Below are positions 34,773 through 43,042 of a stretch of 64,000 nt of DNA, in pieces. Location of the stretch: assembly GCF_002860255.1 (NCBI RefSeq), contig NZ_PGVE01000072.1, positions 1 through 64,000 on the forward strand, given 5' to 3'. Under the pieces are notes generated by a model. It did no database searches, had not been told where the DNA came from, and saw only the letters and a program-made list of their open reading frames with translations. Made by a program: the position numbers and the translations under genes. This DNA is from Neobacillus cucumis. GTDB taxonomy: Bacteria; Bacillota; Bacilli; Bacillales; Cytobacillaceae. Every line of letters starts with the position of its first letter. The stretch's first letter is position 1.

Positions 34773-36215
34773 ATGTCAGTTCAATTGAGAGGACAGAAGA
34801 TGTTGATCGGAGGTATATGGGTAGAACGTGACAGGATTATTGAAGTACGGGATCCTCAAGATAATAGCCTAATAGATCATGTTCCAGCTGCTAGTAAAGA
34901 GGATATGCTTTATTGTATTGAAGAGGCAAAAGCAGGTGCAAAAATCTCGGCGGAACTATCTGTGCATGAAAGAATTGAAATTATCCATCGAGCGGCCGAT
35001 TATATTGAAGAAAATAAAGAAAAATACGCCAACATCATCAGCAGAGAAGGAAGCAAAACTATTCGGGAAGCTCGAAAAGAAGCTGCGAGATGTATTCAAA
35101 CACTAAGAATTAGTGCCGAAGAAGCAAGAAGAATTAATGGTGAGACTCTTTCCTTTGATCAATTGCCTGGCAGTGAAAATCGAGTTGGATATTATTATCG
35201 TTTCCCCATTGGCATTATTGCAGCTATTACTCCTTTTAACGATCCGTTAAACCTAGTAGCCCATAAAGTAGGGCCTGCGATTGCAGCGGGCAATGCCATT
35301 ATCGTAAAACCTGCAAGTGTCACACCGCTAAGTGCCTTATTGCTGGCCGAAGCCTTCTTTCATGCGGGACTCCCTCCCAAAGTATTATCTGTTATTACAG
35401 GACATGGGCGTGAAATCGGTGACACACTGATCACCCATCCTGCGATTCGGATGATCAGCTTCACAGGAGGATTGGAGGCAGGAGAAGACATTGTCCGCAA
35501 GGCTGGTTTGAAAAAAATAAGTATGGAGCTTGGATCGAACTCTCCCGTTATTGTTCTGGAAGATGCGGATTTAGAGGAAGCGGTGGAATCTACTGTATCG
35601 GGCGCATTTTGGGCAGCAGGACAGAATTGTCTCGGGGTACAGCGCATTTATATCCAAGAAAGTATTATGGAGAAATTCCAGCAAGCATTTATCTTACGGA
35701 CGGAGCAGTACTGTTTAGGTGACAAACAATCACTGGAAACGGATATGGGACCGCTGATTACAGAAAAAGAAGCCATCCGAGTAGAAAAAATGGTTGATGA
35801 GGCGATCGCCAAAGGGGCGATTTTACTCACTGGTGGAAAGCGAAACGGCGCATTTTATGCCCCCACTGTTCTAACGAATGTACCGGACGATTGCCAAATT
35901 GCTAAAGAAGAAATCTTTGGCCCAGTGGTCCTTCTTTTTCCGGCATTGGATTTAAATGCTGCGATTACAAAATCAAACAGTGTGGATTATGGTTTGCAGG
36001 CAGGAATCTTCACAAAAAATATTGAATTAGCTTATCAGGCTATATCCAAGTTGGATGTTGGCGGCATAATGATCAATGACAGCAGCGACTATCGAATGGA
36101 TGCCATGCCATTTGGCGGAGTGAAAAAATCCGGTCTAGGGAGAGAGGGAATAAAGTTTGCCCTTCAAGAAATGACCGAACCAAAGGTAGTATGTTTTAAG
36201 TTATCTGCCCGGTAA
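34773..36215 (+). CDS. Aldehyde dehydrogenase, candidate DoeC (aspartate-semialdehyde to aspartate)
   Basis: NAD(P)-dependent aldehyde dehydrogenase of 480 residues. Nucleophile Cys286 is in AAGQNCLGVQR, general base Glu252 in MELGSNSP, oxyanion Asn156 in PFNDPLN, and the C-terminal KSGLGREG is present. The superfamily covers succinate-semialdehyde and DoeC-type enzymes; the cluster context points to oxidation of aspartate-4-semialdehyde from ectoine breakdown. GAAGGGCGG precedes ATG 34773, 25 bp after the homoserine dehydrogenase. Confidence 0.8.
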   Translation: MSVQLRGQKMLIGGIWVERDRIIEVRDPQDNSLIDHVPAASKEDMLYCIEEAKAGAKISAELSVHERIEIIHRAADYIEENKEKYANIISREGSKTIREARKEAARCIQTLRISAEEARRINGETLSFDQLPGSENRVGYYYRFPIGIIAAITPFNDPLNLVAHKVGPAIAAGNAIIVKPASVTPLSALLLAEAFFHAGLPPKVLSVITGHGREIGDTLITHPAIRMISFTGGLEAGEDIVRKAGLKKISMELGSNSPVIVLEDADLEEAVESTVSGAFWAAGQNCLGVQRIYIQESIMEKFQQAFILRTEQYCLGDKQSLETDMGPLITEKEAIRVEKMVDEAIAKGAILLTGGKRNGAFYAPTVLTNVPDDCQIAKEEIFGPVVLLFPALDLNAAITKSNSVDYGLQAGIFTKNIELAYQAISKLDVGGIMINDSSDYRMDAMPFGGVKKSGLGREGIKFALQEMTEPKVVCFKLSAR

Positions 36216-36278
36216 AACAAATGACGAATCCCCGGCTGTCATTCATTTCATATAAGAGATAAGGGAGGAGAATGGCTT

Positions 36279-37454
36279 ATGACATTTTCAACATATGAGT
36301 ATAAAGAGAGAATTCGGAAAACAAAAGAGAGTATGACTCAAAAGGGAATTGATGTACTCCTTATTACTGATCCTGCCAATATTAATTATCTTTCTGGTTA
36401 TGACGGCTGGTCATTTTATGTTCATCAGATGCTTGTTGTTATTATTGACGAAGAGCAGCCCATGTGGATTGGCAGGGAGATGGATGCTAATGCTGCGAAG
36501 GTAACCACTTGGCTGTATCGGGATAATATTATTCCATACTCTGATAAGTACATCCATTCAGATGTCAATCATCCAATGGATTTTGTAGCAAACATTTTAA
36601 AGGAAATTGGCCAAGAGAACCGAAACATTGGCGTAGAAATGGAAAACTATTATTTTACTGCGAAAAGCTATGAACAGCTTAAGAAAGGTTTACCAAATGC
36701 CTCCTTTCGAGATGCCACTTTACTGGTGAATTGGGTACGTCTTATCAAATCGGATGATGAAATTGAATATATGAAAAAAGCTGCAGTAATTGCTGAAAAA
36801 GCAATGATGGCCGGAATCCATATGATTCAAGAAGGAGTCAGGGAATGCGATGTAGCGGCCAAGATTTTTTACACTCAGATTACAGGAACAAAAGAATTCG
36901 GCGGGGATTATCCAGCCATTGTTCCGCTGCTCCCATCTGGAGAAAAAACGTCAACCCCGCATTTGACCTGGACAGATAATCGATATAAGGACGGAGACGC
37001 GGTCATTTTGGAATTAGCGGGCTGCTATAGACGATATCATTCACCGCTTGCTCGAACTGTCCAGATTGGAACACCAAAGGATGAAATGCGAATTCTAGCA
37101 GAGGTCGCAGTTGAAGGCATCAATGCCTGTATAGAAATGATTCGCCCTGGTATTGTTTGTGAAGAAATTGAAGAAACGTGGAGAAGAACAATCGAGAAAA
37201 GTGGTTTCGTAAAAGAATCACGTCTAGGTTATTCAATGGGACTCAATTACCCGCCTGATTGGGGTGAACATACTGTAAGTATTCGAAAAGGCGATAAAAC
37301 GATTTTACAGCCTAATATGACTTTCCACCTTATTCCTGGGTTATGGTTGGATGATTATGGTTTTGAAGTGAGTGAGTCGATTAGAATAACGGAAGCAGGC
37401 TGCGAAACATTTGCAAATCTGCCAAGAAACTTGACGTTGAAGGAATTGGTATAA
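36279..37454 (+). CDS. doeA: Ectoine hydrolase DoeA/EutD, paralogue 2
   Basis: Second M24-type ectoine hydrolase, 391 residues and very similar throughout to the protein at 28987-30171 with the same numbering: LSGYDGWSFYVHQ, GGDYPAIVPLLPSGEKTSTP, AGCYRRYHSPLART and Glu245 in ILELAGCY are conserved. Differences concentrate in 55-115 and 160-185. Two copies in one cluster suggest separate preference for ectoine and 5-hydroxyectoine, or dosage. GGGAGGAG precedes ATG 36279; the gene is followed by a terminator. Confidence 0.9.
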   Translation: MTFSTYEYKERIRKTKESMTQKGIDVLLITDPANINYLSGYDGWSFYVHQMLVVIIDEEQPMWIGREMDANAAKVTTWLYRDNIIPYSDKYIHSDVNHPMDFVANILKEIGQENRNIGVEMENYYFTAKSYEQLKKGLPNASFRDATLLVNWVRLIKSDDEIEYMKKAAVIAEKAMMAGIHMIQEGVRECDVAAKIFYTQITGTKEFGGDYPAIVPLLPSGEKTSTPHLTWTDNRYKDGDAVILELAGCYRRYHSPLARTVQIGTPKDEMRILAEVAVEGINACIEMIRPGIVCEEIEETWRRTIEKSGFVKESRLGYSMGLNYPPDWGEHTVSIRKGDKTILQPNMTFHLIPGLWLDDYGFEVSESIRITEAGCETFANLPRNLTLKELV

Positions 37455-37458
37455 GGTG

Positions 37459-37493
37459 AGCTTCCTCTCTCGTTCAGGGAGGAGCTTTTTAAA
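37459..37493 (+). terminator. Imperfect intrinsic terminator after second doeA
   Basis: GAGCTTCCTC pairs imperfectly with GGGAGGAGCTTTTT in the 60 bp before the MFS gene. Confidence 0.6.
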
Positions 37494-37514
37494 TAAAAGG
37501 GGGATGATGGATGG

Positions 37515-38807
37515 ATGAAGAAGGCTACTATGGCTACTGCAATAGGAAATCTAGTCGAATGGTATGAATATGGTATCTATAGTTATACTGCCGCAATTAT
37601 TGGGGCGCAGTTTTTCCCAGAAGAGAGTAGTTCTGTAGCTTTGCTTTACGGTTTTGCGATATTCGCTATTTCGTTTTTCTTCCGGCCGCTGGGGGGATTG
37701 ATTTTTGGGTCCATCGGGGACAGGCTTGGGAGAAAGAAGATATTAGTTGTAACGATTCTAATGATGTCTTCTTCAACGGCTATCATTGGCTTAATTCCTA
37801 ATTATAGTTCTATCGGTATCTTGGCGCCGTTGTTACTCATTGTCATGCGGATGACACAGGGATTAGCCGCTGGAGGAGAATATACAGGAGCGTCAGTATT
37901 TATGAATGAGTCTGCTCCTAATCATCGAAGGGGATTATTCACTAGTTTACTAGAATCAGGCTCCTTGCTCGGCTACATCATCGGTTCTATCTTTGTAGCA
38001 GTTCTTACAGGTATTCTCAGTCATGATAGTATGGCGGCATGGGGATGGAGGATCCCTTTTATTTGTTCCTTGCCATTAGCCTTAGTGGGAATGTACGTTA
38101 GAACTAAGATTGATGATACGCCAACTTTTATTAAGATGCAAAATGAAAACAAGCTGTCAAAGAATCCTTTGAAAGAAATGTTATCGACTGCCCGTAAGCC
38201 TCTTGCCATCTCATTCTTCATTGTAGCATTCGCAAATGGAGCTTATTATACATTATTAACATTTCTACCTTCTTACTTTGAAACTCAAGTTGGACTATCG
38301 ACCCTTCAATCCCTAGTCGTTACGACTAGTGGAATGGTGTTTATGATGATCCTCTTCCCGATTTTTGGAACACTGGCCGATCGATTTGGCAGAAAGAGGT
38401 TTCTGCTGTTATCTGCTTTATTGTCGATATTTACGGCGATTCCTATTATCGCTCTCGTCACAAGTGGATCGCCGGCAGGACCATTGGTAGGTTATTTTGC
38501 TCTAAGTGTAATCGTAGCAATGTTTATTGGTGTTTTTCCTTCTACACTGCCAATGTTGTTTCCAAATCGAGTAAGAAATACTGCGTATGGGATTTCTTAT
38601 AATATATCGACAGCCATTTTCGGTGGTGGCGCACCATTTATTATCACATCCTTGCAGACAGCTACAGGAAATAAATTGATGCCAGCCTTCTTCTTGATGG
38701 GAACAGGGGTAATGGCTATAATCTCTATATGGTTTCTTCCTAAAATAGGGAAAGTGGAGAGGGACAAAAATAATATTCAGAAAAATGGAAATATAGAAGC
38801 CGTTTAA
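37515..38807 (+). CDS. MHS-family (ProP-like) osmolyte/metabolite symporter
   Basis: Twelve-helix proton symporter of 430 residues. It starts ATAIGNLVEWYEYGIYSYTA and has the MHS signatures RPLGGLIFGSIGDRLGRKK and LIVMRMTQGLAAGGEYTGA. E. coli ProP of the same family takes up proline, betaine and ectoine, so with its place at the end of the cluster this is probably a second, ABC-independent uptake route for ectoines. It lacks the long C-terminal coiled coil of osmosensing ProP (only about 20 hydrophilic residues follow the last helix), suggesting a nutritional rather than osmotic role. The GGGGG site lies before ATG 37515. Confidence 0.8.
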   Translation: MKKATMATAIGNLVEWYEYGIYSYTAAIIGAQFFPEESSSVALLYGFAIFAISFFFRPLGGLIFGSIGDRLGRKKILVVTILMMSSSTAIIGLIPNYSSIGILAPLLLIVMRMTQGLAAGGEYTGASVFMNESAPNHRRGLFTSLLESGSLLGYIIGSIFVAVLTGILSHDSMAAWGWRIPFICSLPLALVGMYVRTKIDDTPTFIKMQNENKLSKNPLKEMLSTARKPLAISFFIVAFANGAYYTLLTFLPSYFETQVGLSTLQSLVVTTSGMVFMMILFPIFGTLADRFGRKRFLLLSALLSIFTAIPIIALVTSGSPAGPLVGYFALSVIVAMFIGVFPSTLPMLFPNRVRNTAYGISYNISTAIFGGGAPFIITSLQTATGNKLMPAFFLMGTGVMAIISIWFLPKIGKVERDKNNIQKNGNIEAV

Positions 38808-38920
38808 AGTTTGTGAAGTGAAAAAATTAGTTGAATAGTCCGAGTAGAATAGGATAAAATGATAGTTTCTTCGTTGCTATCGGTGAGTTGATCACATTGG
38901 TTGAAAAGTATTTTATGTTT

Positions 38921-38955
38921 AGAAAGGCGGATGACTCTGCCTTTCTTTATTTTTG
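38921..38955 (+). terminator. Intrinsic terminator at the end of the ectoine island
   Basis: AGAAAGGC pairs with GCCTTTCT around GGATGACTCT, followed by TTATTTTT. Confidence 0.75.
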
Positions 38956-39069
38956 TCATTGATAATTCGGTTACAAGGTCTTTTTTTGACTTGGGGGATG
39001 TAAATTCGTGAATAAGTTACAGCTATTCTTATCAACTTAAGAAATATACAAAATAGAAGAAGGTGTATT

Positions 39070-40176
39070 ATGGCGAAAACTGGTTATCGGTCATTCACCG
39101 TCATTTCTTTAAGCATGGCATTATTATTAATGTCATCCTGTAGTCAGTTACAAAGAAAAGAGGAATCAAATAAGAAAACAACTCCTCGTGAAGTTTTAGG
39201 TTTCTACACAGAACAGGAAGGAACTCTTCCAGGGTCTCAACCTACAGTGAACTCGCAATCTACCCGTTTAAGCATCATTGCACCCTTCTGGTATAAGCTT
39301 GATGATAAACGTCCCGGCAATCTTATAGGTTCCGTTACAGCTGATCATAAGAGAAAGGTTATTCAGACAGCTCATAAAAAGCACCTAAAGGTATATATGG
39401 TTGTACATAATCTTTTATATGAAACCGTAGAGAAGGGCAAGCAAGTAGCGAGTAATGTACTCGATAACGATAAAAACCGCAATGTTTTCATTCAAAACTT
39501 ACGCAATGAAATGAACCAGTATAAATATGACGGTATTAATATTGACATGGAAAATTTATATTTGACTGACCGAGATTCTTTTAGTCAGCTAATAAAAATG
39601 TTGACTGATACGCTGCATCGTGATGGAAAGGTAGTTACGGTTTCCGTACCGGCAAACACAGGCGATTCCCGTGCTAATCCCTGGTCACCATGGTTTGATT
39701 ACGAAAAGCTTGGTCAATTTTCGGATAGGTTAATGATTATGACATACGATGAACACAACCCGAGAACAACACCCGGATCAACCGCATCAGTCAATTGGAC
39801 AGAAGCAACGATTCGTTATGCTTTGAAACATAAGGTACCACCATCAAAAATGTTACTAGGTATCGCGGGTTATGGATGGGACTGGGATACGACAACAGAC
39901 AAAGCCTTGTATAGCTCCTATGCACAGTTAATGGGTCAGAAAACAAAATACAAAGCAAAAGTTCTATGGGACTCCCATTCGCAAACACCTCATTTCAGTT
40001 ATGTAGATAAAAAAAACCATAGCCACCAGGCATGGTTTGAGAATAGCTATAGTCTGCGGTTTAAGCTTGACCTTGTAGAAAAATATAACTTACGTGGAAT
40101 CGGGATTTGGCGGCTCGGCTTAGAAGATCCAATGTACTGGAAGGTGATACCCGAGAAAATCAAAGTAAAAAAGTGA
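39070..40176 (+). CDS. GH18-family glycoside hydrolase lipoprotein
   Basis: Probable cell-wall or spore-cortex N-acetylglucosaminidase. A lipoprotein signal peptide ends at Cys24 (LLMSSC). The rest is a GH18 TIM barrel with the active-site motif DGINIDMEN: Asp154, Asp159 and proton donor Glu161, as in Bacillus YaaH/YdhD/YvbX enzymes; LMIMTYDEH and the final GIGIWRLGLEDP are also typical. No LysM domains precede the barrel, unlike SleL. AGAAGGTG precedes ATG 39070. It shares a strong bidirectional terminator with the convergent lysozyme-like gene. Confidence 0.85.
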   Translation: MAKTGYRSFTVISLSMALLLMSSCSQLQRKEESNKKTTPREVLGFYTEQEGTLPGSQPTVNSQSTRLSIIAPFWYKLDDKRPGNLIGSVTADHKRKVIQTAHKKHLKVYMVVHNLLYETVEKGKQVASNVLDNDKNRNVFIQNLRNEMNQYKYDGINIDMENLYLTDRDSFSQLIKMLTDTLHRDGKVVTVSVPANTGDSRANPWSPWFDYEKLGQFSDRLMIMTYDEHNPRTTPGSTASVNWTEATIRYALKHKVPPSKMLLGIAGYGWDWDTTTDKALYSSYAQLMGQKTKYKAKVLWDSHSQTPHFSYVDKKNHSHQAWFENSYSLRFKLDLVEKYNLRGIGIWRLGLEDPMYWKVIPEKIKVKK

Positions 40177-40188
40177 AGTATCGTACAT

Positions 40189-40231
40189 GTTCTTTGCCTA
40201 GGGGTGCTTTATTTCTTTCTAGGCAAAGAAC
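40189..40231. terminator. Bidirectional terminator hairpin between convergent genes
   Basis: GTTCTTTGCCTA (40189-40200) pairs perfectly with TAGGCAAAGAAC (40220-40231); the right arm overlaps the last codons of the minus-strand gene. T-rich tracts are weak on both sides. Confidence 0.65.
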
Positions 40232-40872
40232 AGAAAGTAAATTCCCTCAAAAGAGAAATCACCCACTCTATTTTTCTTGAGAATTTGTTCAATTTTAGAT
40301 AGTCTGTTGTTTATTTTATTGGCATATGAAAAATCACCAAAACAATATGGGTATCTAAAATTCCATTTATTTTTACCACATGTATATAGGGAAGGGGATT
40401 TTTTAACCTGAATTTCAGAATAAGATTTAGCGAGTTTTTCACTGTGTTTAAAACCATGTTCGGCTACAAAGTCGATATAGCCTGGTCCCATATTATAACT
40501 TTGTATAATAGTATTTAAATCGACTTGCCGCTTTGTACCGTACTTGTACATTTCAGTAAAATGATAAATGCCCTGTTTGATACTGTCATGAGGATTATTA
40601 ATTTCATTTCTCTTGAGGCCAGCCGATTCTGAAGATTGCATAGGATCATTTCCTTCTCCGTGGCTTTCTTGATCCATAATCGCAAGAATAATGGGTGTAA
40701 ACTCTGATAAGTGATAATTATTCAGTTCATTGGAAATATATGGTAGATATTCAATGAGATTTTTTTCTGTTGTTTTTTGTTTAATGGTGTGATAAACCCA
40801 TAATATCCCTAGAGCAGAAATGATCAAGAACAGGAGAATAAATTGGATTTTCTTTTTTCTTCTAATAATCAT
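40219..40872 (-). CDS. Membrane-anchored lysozyme-like protein
   Basis: Residues 10-27 form one membrane helix (signal anchor). Residues 38-190 resemble the lysozyme-like domain of CwlT/Tn916 Orf14 proteins, with presumed catalytic Glu69 in AIMDQESHGEGNDPMQSSES and YNMGPGYIDFV. It would cut peptidoglycan glycan strands from the outer face of the membrane. There is no NlpC/P60 domain, so it is only the muramidase half of a CwlT. I prefer ATG at 40872 with GTGGAGG before it to the upstream GTG at 40884. No conjugation genes are nearby. Confidence 0.78.
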   Translation of the reverse strand: MIIRRKKKIQFILLFLIISALGILWVYHTIKQKTTEKNLIEYLPYISNELNNYHLSEFTPIILAIMDQESHGEGNDPMQSSESAGLKRNEINNPHDSIKQGIYHFTEMYKYGTKRQVDLNTIIQSYNMGPGYIDFVAEHGFKHSEKLAKSYSEIQVKKSPSLYTCGKNKWNFRYPYCFGDFSYANKINNRLSKIEQILKKNRVGDFSFEGIYFLFFA

Positions 40873-41075
40873 TGAATCCTCCACCTCATTTTTTGAAGCT
40901 AGTTATCTAGTATTTACACATGTTCCTGCACAAATTTGAAACTTTTGTTTAATATACAACGTATATCATTATAACATTCTCACAAACTCTATTATCAAAA
41001 GAGTAGAATGTTTTTTTATTATAAAAAGAATTTATTGTTGTAATTTAAAAACCATTTTTTTCTTTGTAAAAAACC

Positions 41076-41111
41076 ATAACGTTGACTGTACGGTTTGGAC
41101 TGTGTTATAGT
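41076..41111 (+). promoter_or_regulatory. MerR-type promoter/operator
   Basis: TTGACT (41082-41087) and TATAGT (41106-41111) are 18 bp apart, longer than the sigma-A optimum, with ATAAC (41076-41080) and GTTAT (41104-41108) as symmetric arms around the spacer. This is the layout of promoters twisted by MerR regulators, and it stands directly before the MerR gene. Confidence 0.6.
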
Positions 41112-41146
41112 TAACAGAATTAGAAAGGGGTGAGTAAGTTGGGGAG

Positions 41147-41560
41147 TTGCTTCGGATTGGTGAAATAGCTAGTTTAATGAACATTTCAAAAAGAACCATT
41201 GATTATTACACCCAAAAAGGCTTACTAAACCCTGTAAGGACCGATTCAAACTATCGGATGTACGGAGAAGATACTATTCAAATCCTAAGATTGATTGAAC
41301 ACTATAAAACTCTTAATATGCCACTCGAGGAAATAAAATCTTCGATTAAAATGTTAAAGTCTGAGAACACAATAGATAAAGAAAAAGTGGAAAAACACTG
41401 TGAACAAATTGCGGTTCTCATGGAGCATCTAAAAGAGGAAATTAAGGCTATGGAGCCTGTACTCCAAAAATTAAACAAAGATGAAAAAGAGATACTCGTA
41501 AATAAACTTTCCTTACAGGGAATGACATTGGCCCAAACATTGTTGTTATTATTTGGATAA
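41147..41560 (+). CDS. MerR-family transcriptional regulator
   Basis: DNA-binding regulator of 137 residues. Winged helix at 2-70 (RIGEIASLMNISKRTIDYYT then QKGLLNPVRTDSNYRMY), then a coiled-coil dimerisation helix at 75-115. There is no Cys pair for metal binding. The start is TTG 41147, as no other start follows the in-frame stop at 41135; AAGGGGTGAG is 12 bases upstream. The hemolysin/CNNM gene follows 68 bp later. In B. subtilis yhdQ (MerR type) and yhdP (MpfA) are also neighbours, so joint control is plausible. Confidence 0.82.
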   Translation: MLRIGEIASLMNISKRTIDYYTQKGLLNPVRTDSNYRMYGEDTIQILRLIEHYKTLNMPLEEIKSSIKMLKSENTIDKEKVEKHCEQIAVLMEHLKEEIKAMEPVLQKLNKDEKEILVNKLSLQGMTLAQTLLLLFG

Positions 41561-41585
41561 AACATAAAATGATTTTTTAAAAACC

Positions 41586-41624
41586 AGGAGGTGTATTCCT
41601 CACTTTAAAACAAAAAGTGAGGAG
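41586..41624 (+). promoter_or_regulatory. Hairpin overlapping the ribosome site and start of the CNNM gene
   Basis: TCCTCAC (41597-41603) pairs with GTGAGGA (41617-41623), so the possible GTG start and the GAGGAG site for the TTG at 41629 are both inside the stem. A second strong site AGGAGGTG (41586-41593) has no standard start codon at normal distance. This may be a translational switch. Confidence 0.5.
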
Positions 41625-41628
41625 ACTA

Positions 41629-42939
41629 TTGATCCTTATTAATTTGATAGTAATCGCAATTCTAATTGCATTAACGGCATTTTTCGTATCATATGAATTT
41701 GCTATTGTAAAAATCCGTGGTACACGAATTGATCAACTAGTTGCTGAAGGGAATAAAAATGCCATCGCAGCTAAAAAGATTGTATCTAACTTAGATGAAT
41801 ATTTATCAGCTTGTCAGTTGGGTATTACGGTAACAGCATTAGGTTTAGGCTGGTTAGGTGAACCGACGGTAGAGCATATTCTTCATCCATTGTTGGTTAG
41901 CTTAAACCTCCCTGAGTCTGCTTCAGCTATTGCTTCATTTATTATTGCATTTGCATCGGTTACTTTTATTCACGTCGTAGTGGGAGAACTTGCACCTAAA
42001 ACTTTGGCTATCCAAAAAGCAGAAAAGGTCACATTGCTCCTTGCTAGACCAATGATCCTTTTTTATAAAGTAATGTATCCTTTTATTAAAGCACTCAACG
42101 GCTCTGCTCGATTAATTGTCGGGATGTTTGGATTAAAACCGGCTTCTGAACATGAAGCTGCACACTCTGAAGAAGAACTACAATTGATCATTACTGAAAG
42201 TTATAAGAGTGGAGAAATTAATCAATCTGAATTTAAATATGTGAATAACATTTTTGAATTTGATGATCGAATTGCGAAAGAGATCATGGTTCCTCGTACT
42301 GAAATCGTTGCTTTCGATAAATCTCAAACGTTAGCAGAATGCCTAGAAATTGTAAAGAATGAAAATTATACAAGGTATCCAGTTATCGATGGTGAAAAAG
42401 ATAATATAGTCGGAATGGTCAATATGAAAGAGATTCTGACAGATTATATTATCAACAATAATCTAGAAATTTCAATTGAACATTACGTACGCCCTGTCAT
42501 CCAGGTGATTGAATCCATTGCCATACACGATTTGTTGCTTAAAATGCAGAAAGATCGCATTCATATGGCCATCCTAATGGATGAATATGGCGGAACAGCT
42601 GGATTAGTAACGGTCGAGGATATTCTTGAGGAAATTGTCGGTGAAATTCGTGATGAATTTGATGCCGATGAGGTCCCTGAAATTAATAAGATTAATGAAA
42701 ATAAAACCATCGTAGATGGAAAAGTCTTAATTGAAGAAGTGAATGATTTATTCGGACTTGATCTAGATGATACGGATATTGATACCATCGGTGGGTGGAT
42801 ATTATCACAAAAAATGGACCTTGCCGAAGGTGAAAGGATCCATCACGGTAATTACCAATTTAAAGTGCTTGAAGTAGATGGTTACCATATCAAGTCATTA
42901 GAAATTGTAAGAACTTCAAACCTAGAAGCTCATGCTTAA
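41629..42939 (+). CDS. mpfA: CNNM/CorC-type ion transporter (MpfA/YhdP-like)
   Basis: Probable magnesium exporter. Residues 1-190 form the DUF21/CNNM membrane domain with the motifs LTAFFVSYEFAIVKIRGTRI and YLSACQLGITVTALGLGWLG; residues 200-330 are two CBS domains, with DEYGGTAGLVTVEDILEEIVGEI; residues 345-430 are a CorC_HlyC domain. Strong resemblance to B. subtilis YhdP (MpfA). The start is uncertain: TTG 41629 follows GAGGAG by four bases and matches the homologue, while GTG 41617 extends the frame by four codons and lies inside a hairpin. Confidence 0.85.
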   Translation: MILINLIVIAILIALTAFFVSYEFAIVKIRGTRIDQLVAEGNKNAIAAKKIVSNLDEYLSACQLGITVTALGLGWLGEPTVEHILHPLLVSLNLPESASAIASFIIAFASVTFIHVVVGELAPKTLAIQKAEKVTLLLARPMILFYKVMYPFIKALNGSARLIVGMFGLKPASEHEAAHSEEELQLIITESYKSGEINQSEFKYVNNIFEFDDRIAKEIMVPRTEIVAFDKSQTLAECLEIVKNENYTRYPVIDGEKDNIVGMVNMKEILTDYIINNNLEISIEHYVRPVIQVIESIAIHDLLLKMQKDRIHMAILMDEYGGTAGLVTVEDILEEIVGEIRDEFDADEVPEINKINENKTIVDGKVLIEEVNDLFGLDLDDTDIDTIGGWILSQKMDLAEGERIHHGNYQFKVLEVDGYHIKSLEIVRTSNLEAHA

Positions 42940-42944
42940 TTTAG

Positions 42945-42973
42945 CTCCCTCTCTATGAAGAGGGAGTTTTTTA
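42945..42973 (+). terminator. Intrinsic terminator after CNNM gene
   Basis: CTCCCTCT pairs with AGAGGGAG around CTATGA, followed by TTTTTT. Confidence 0.88.
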
Positions 42974-43005
42974 ATTAAAAATGTTTTTCATAATAGGTTG
43001 TTAAG

Positions 43006-43034
43006 AAAAAGAGAATTGGTGAACCAACTCTCTT
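43006..43034 (-). terminator. Intrinsic terminator of the acyltransferase gene (minus strand)
   Basis: Read on the minus strand, AGAGAGTTGGT pairs with ACCAATTCTCT (one mismatch), followed by TTTTCTT. Confidence 0.7.
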
Positions 43035-43042
43035 TTCTTACC

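Noticed and set aside
40219..40872. Conjugative element remnant suggested by a CwlT-like lysozyme domain
   Set aside because: No relaxase, VirB-like, integrase or att-like sequences nearby; the protein lacks the NlpC/P60 half.
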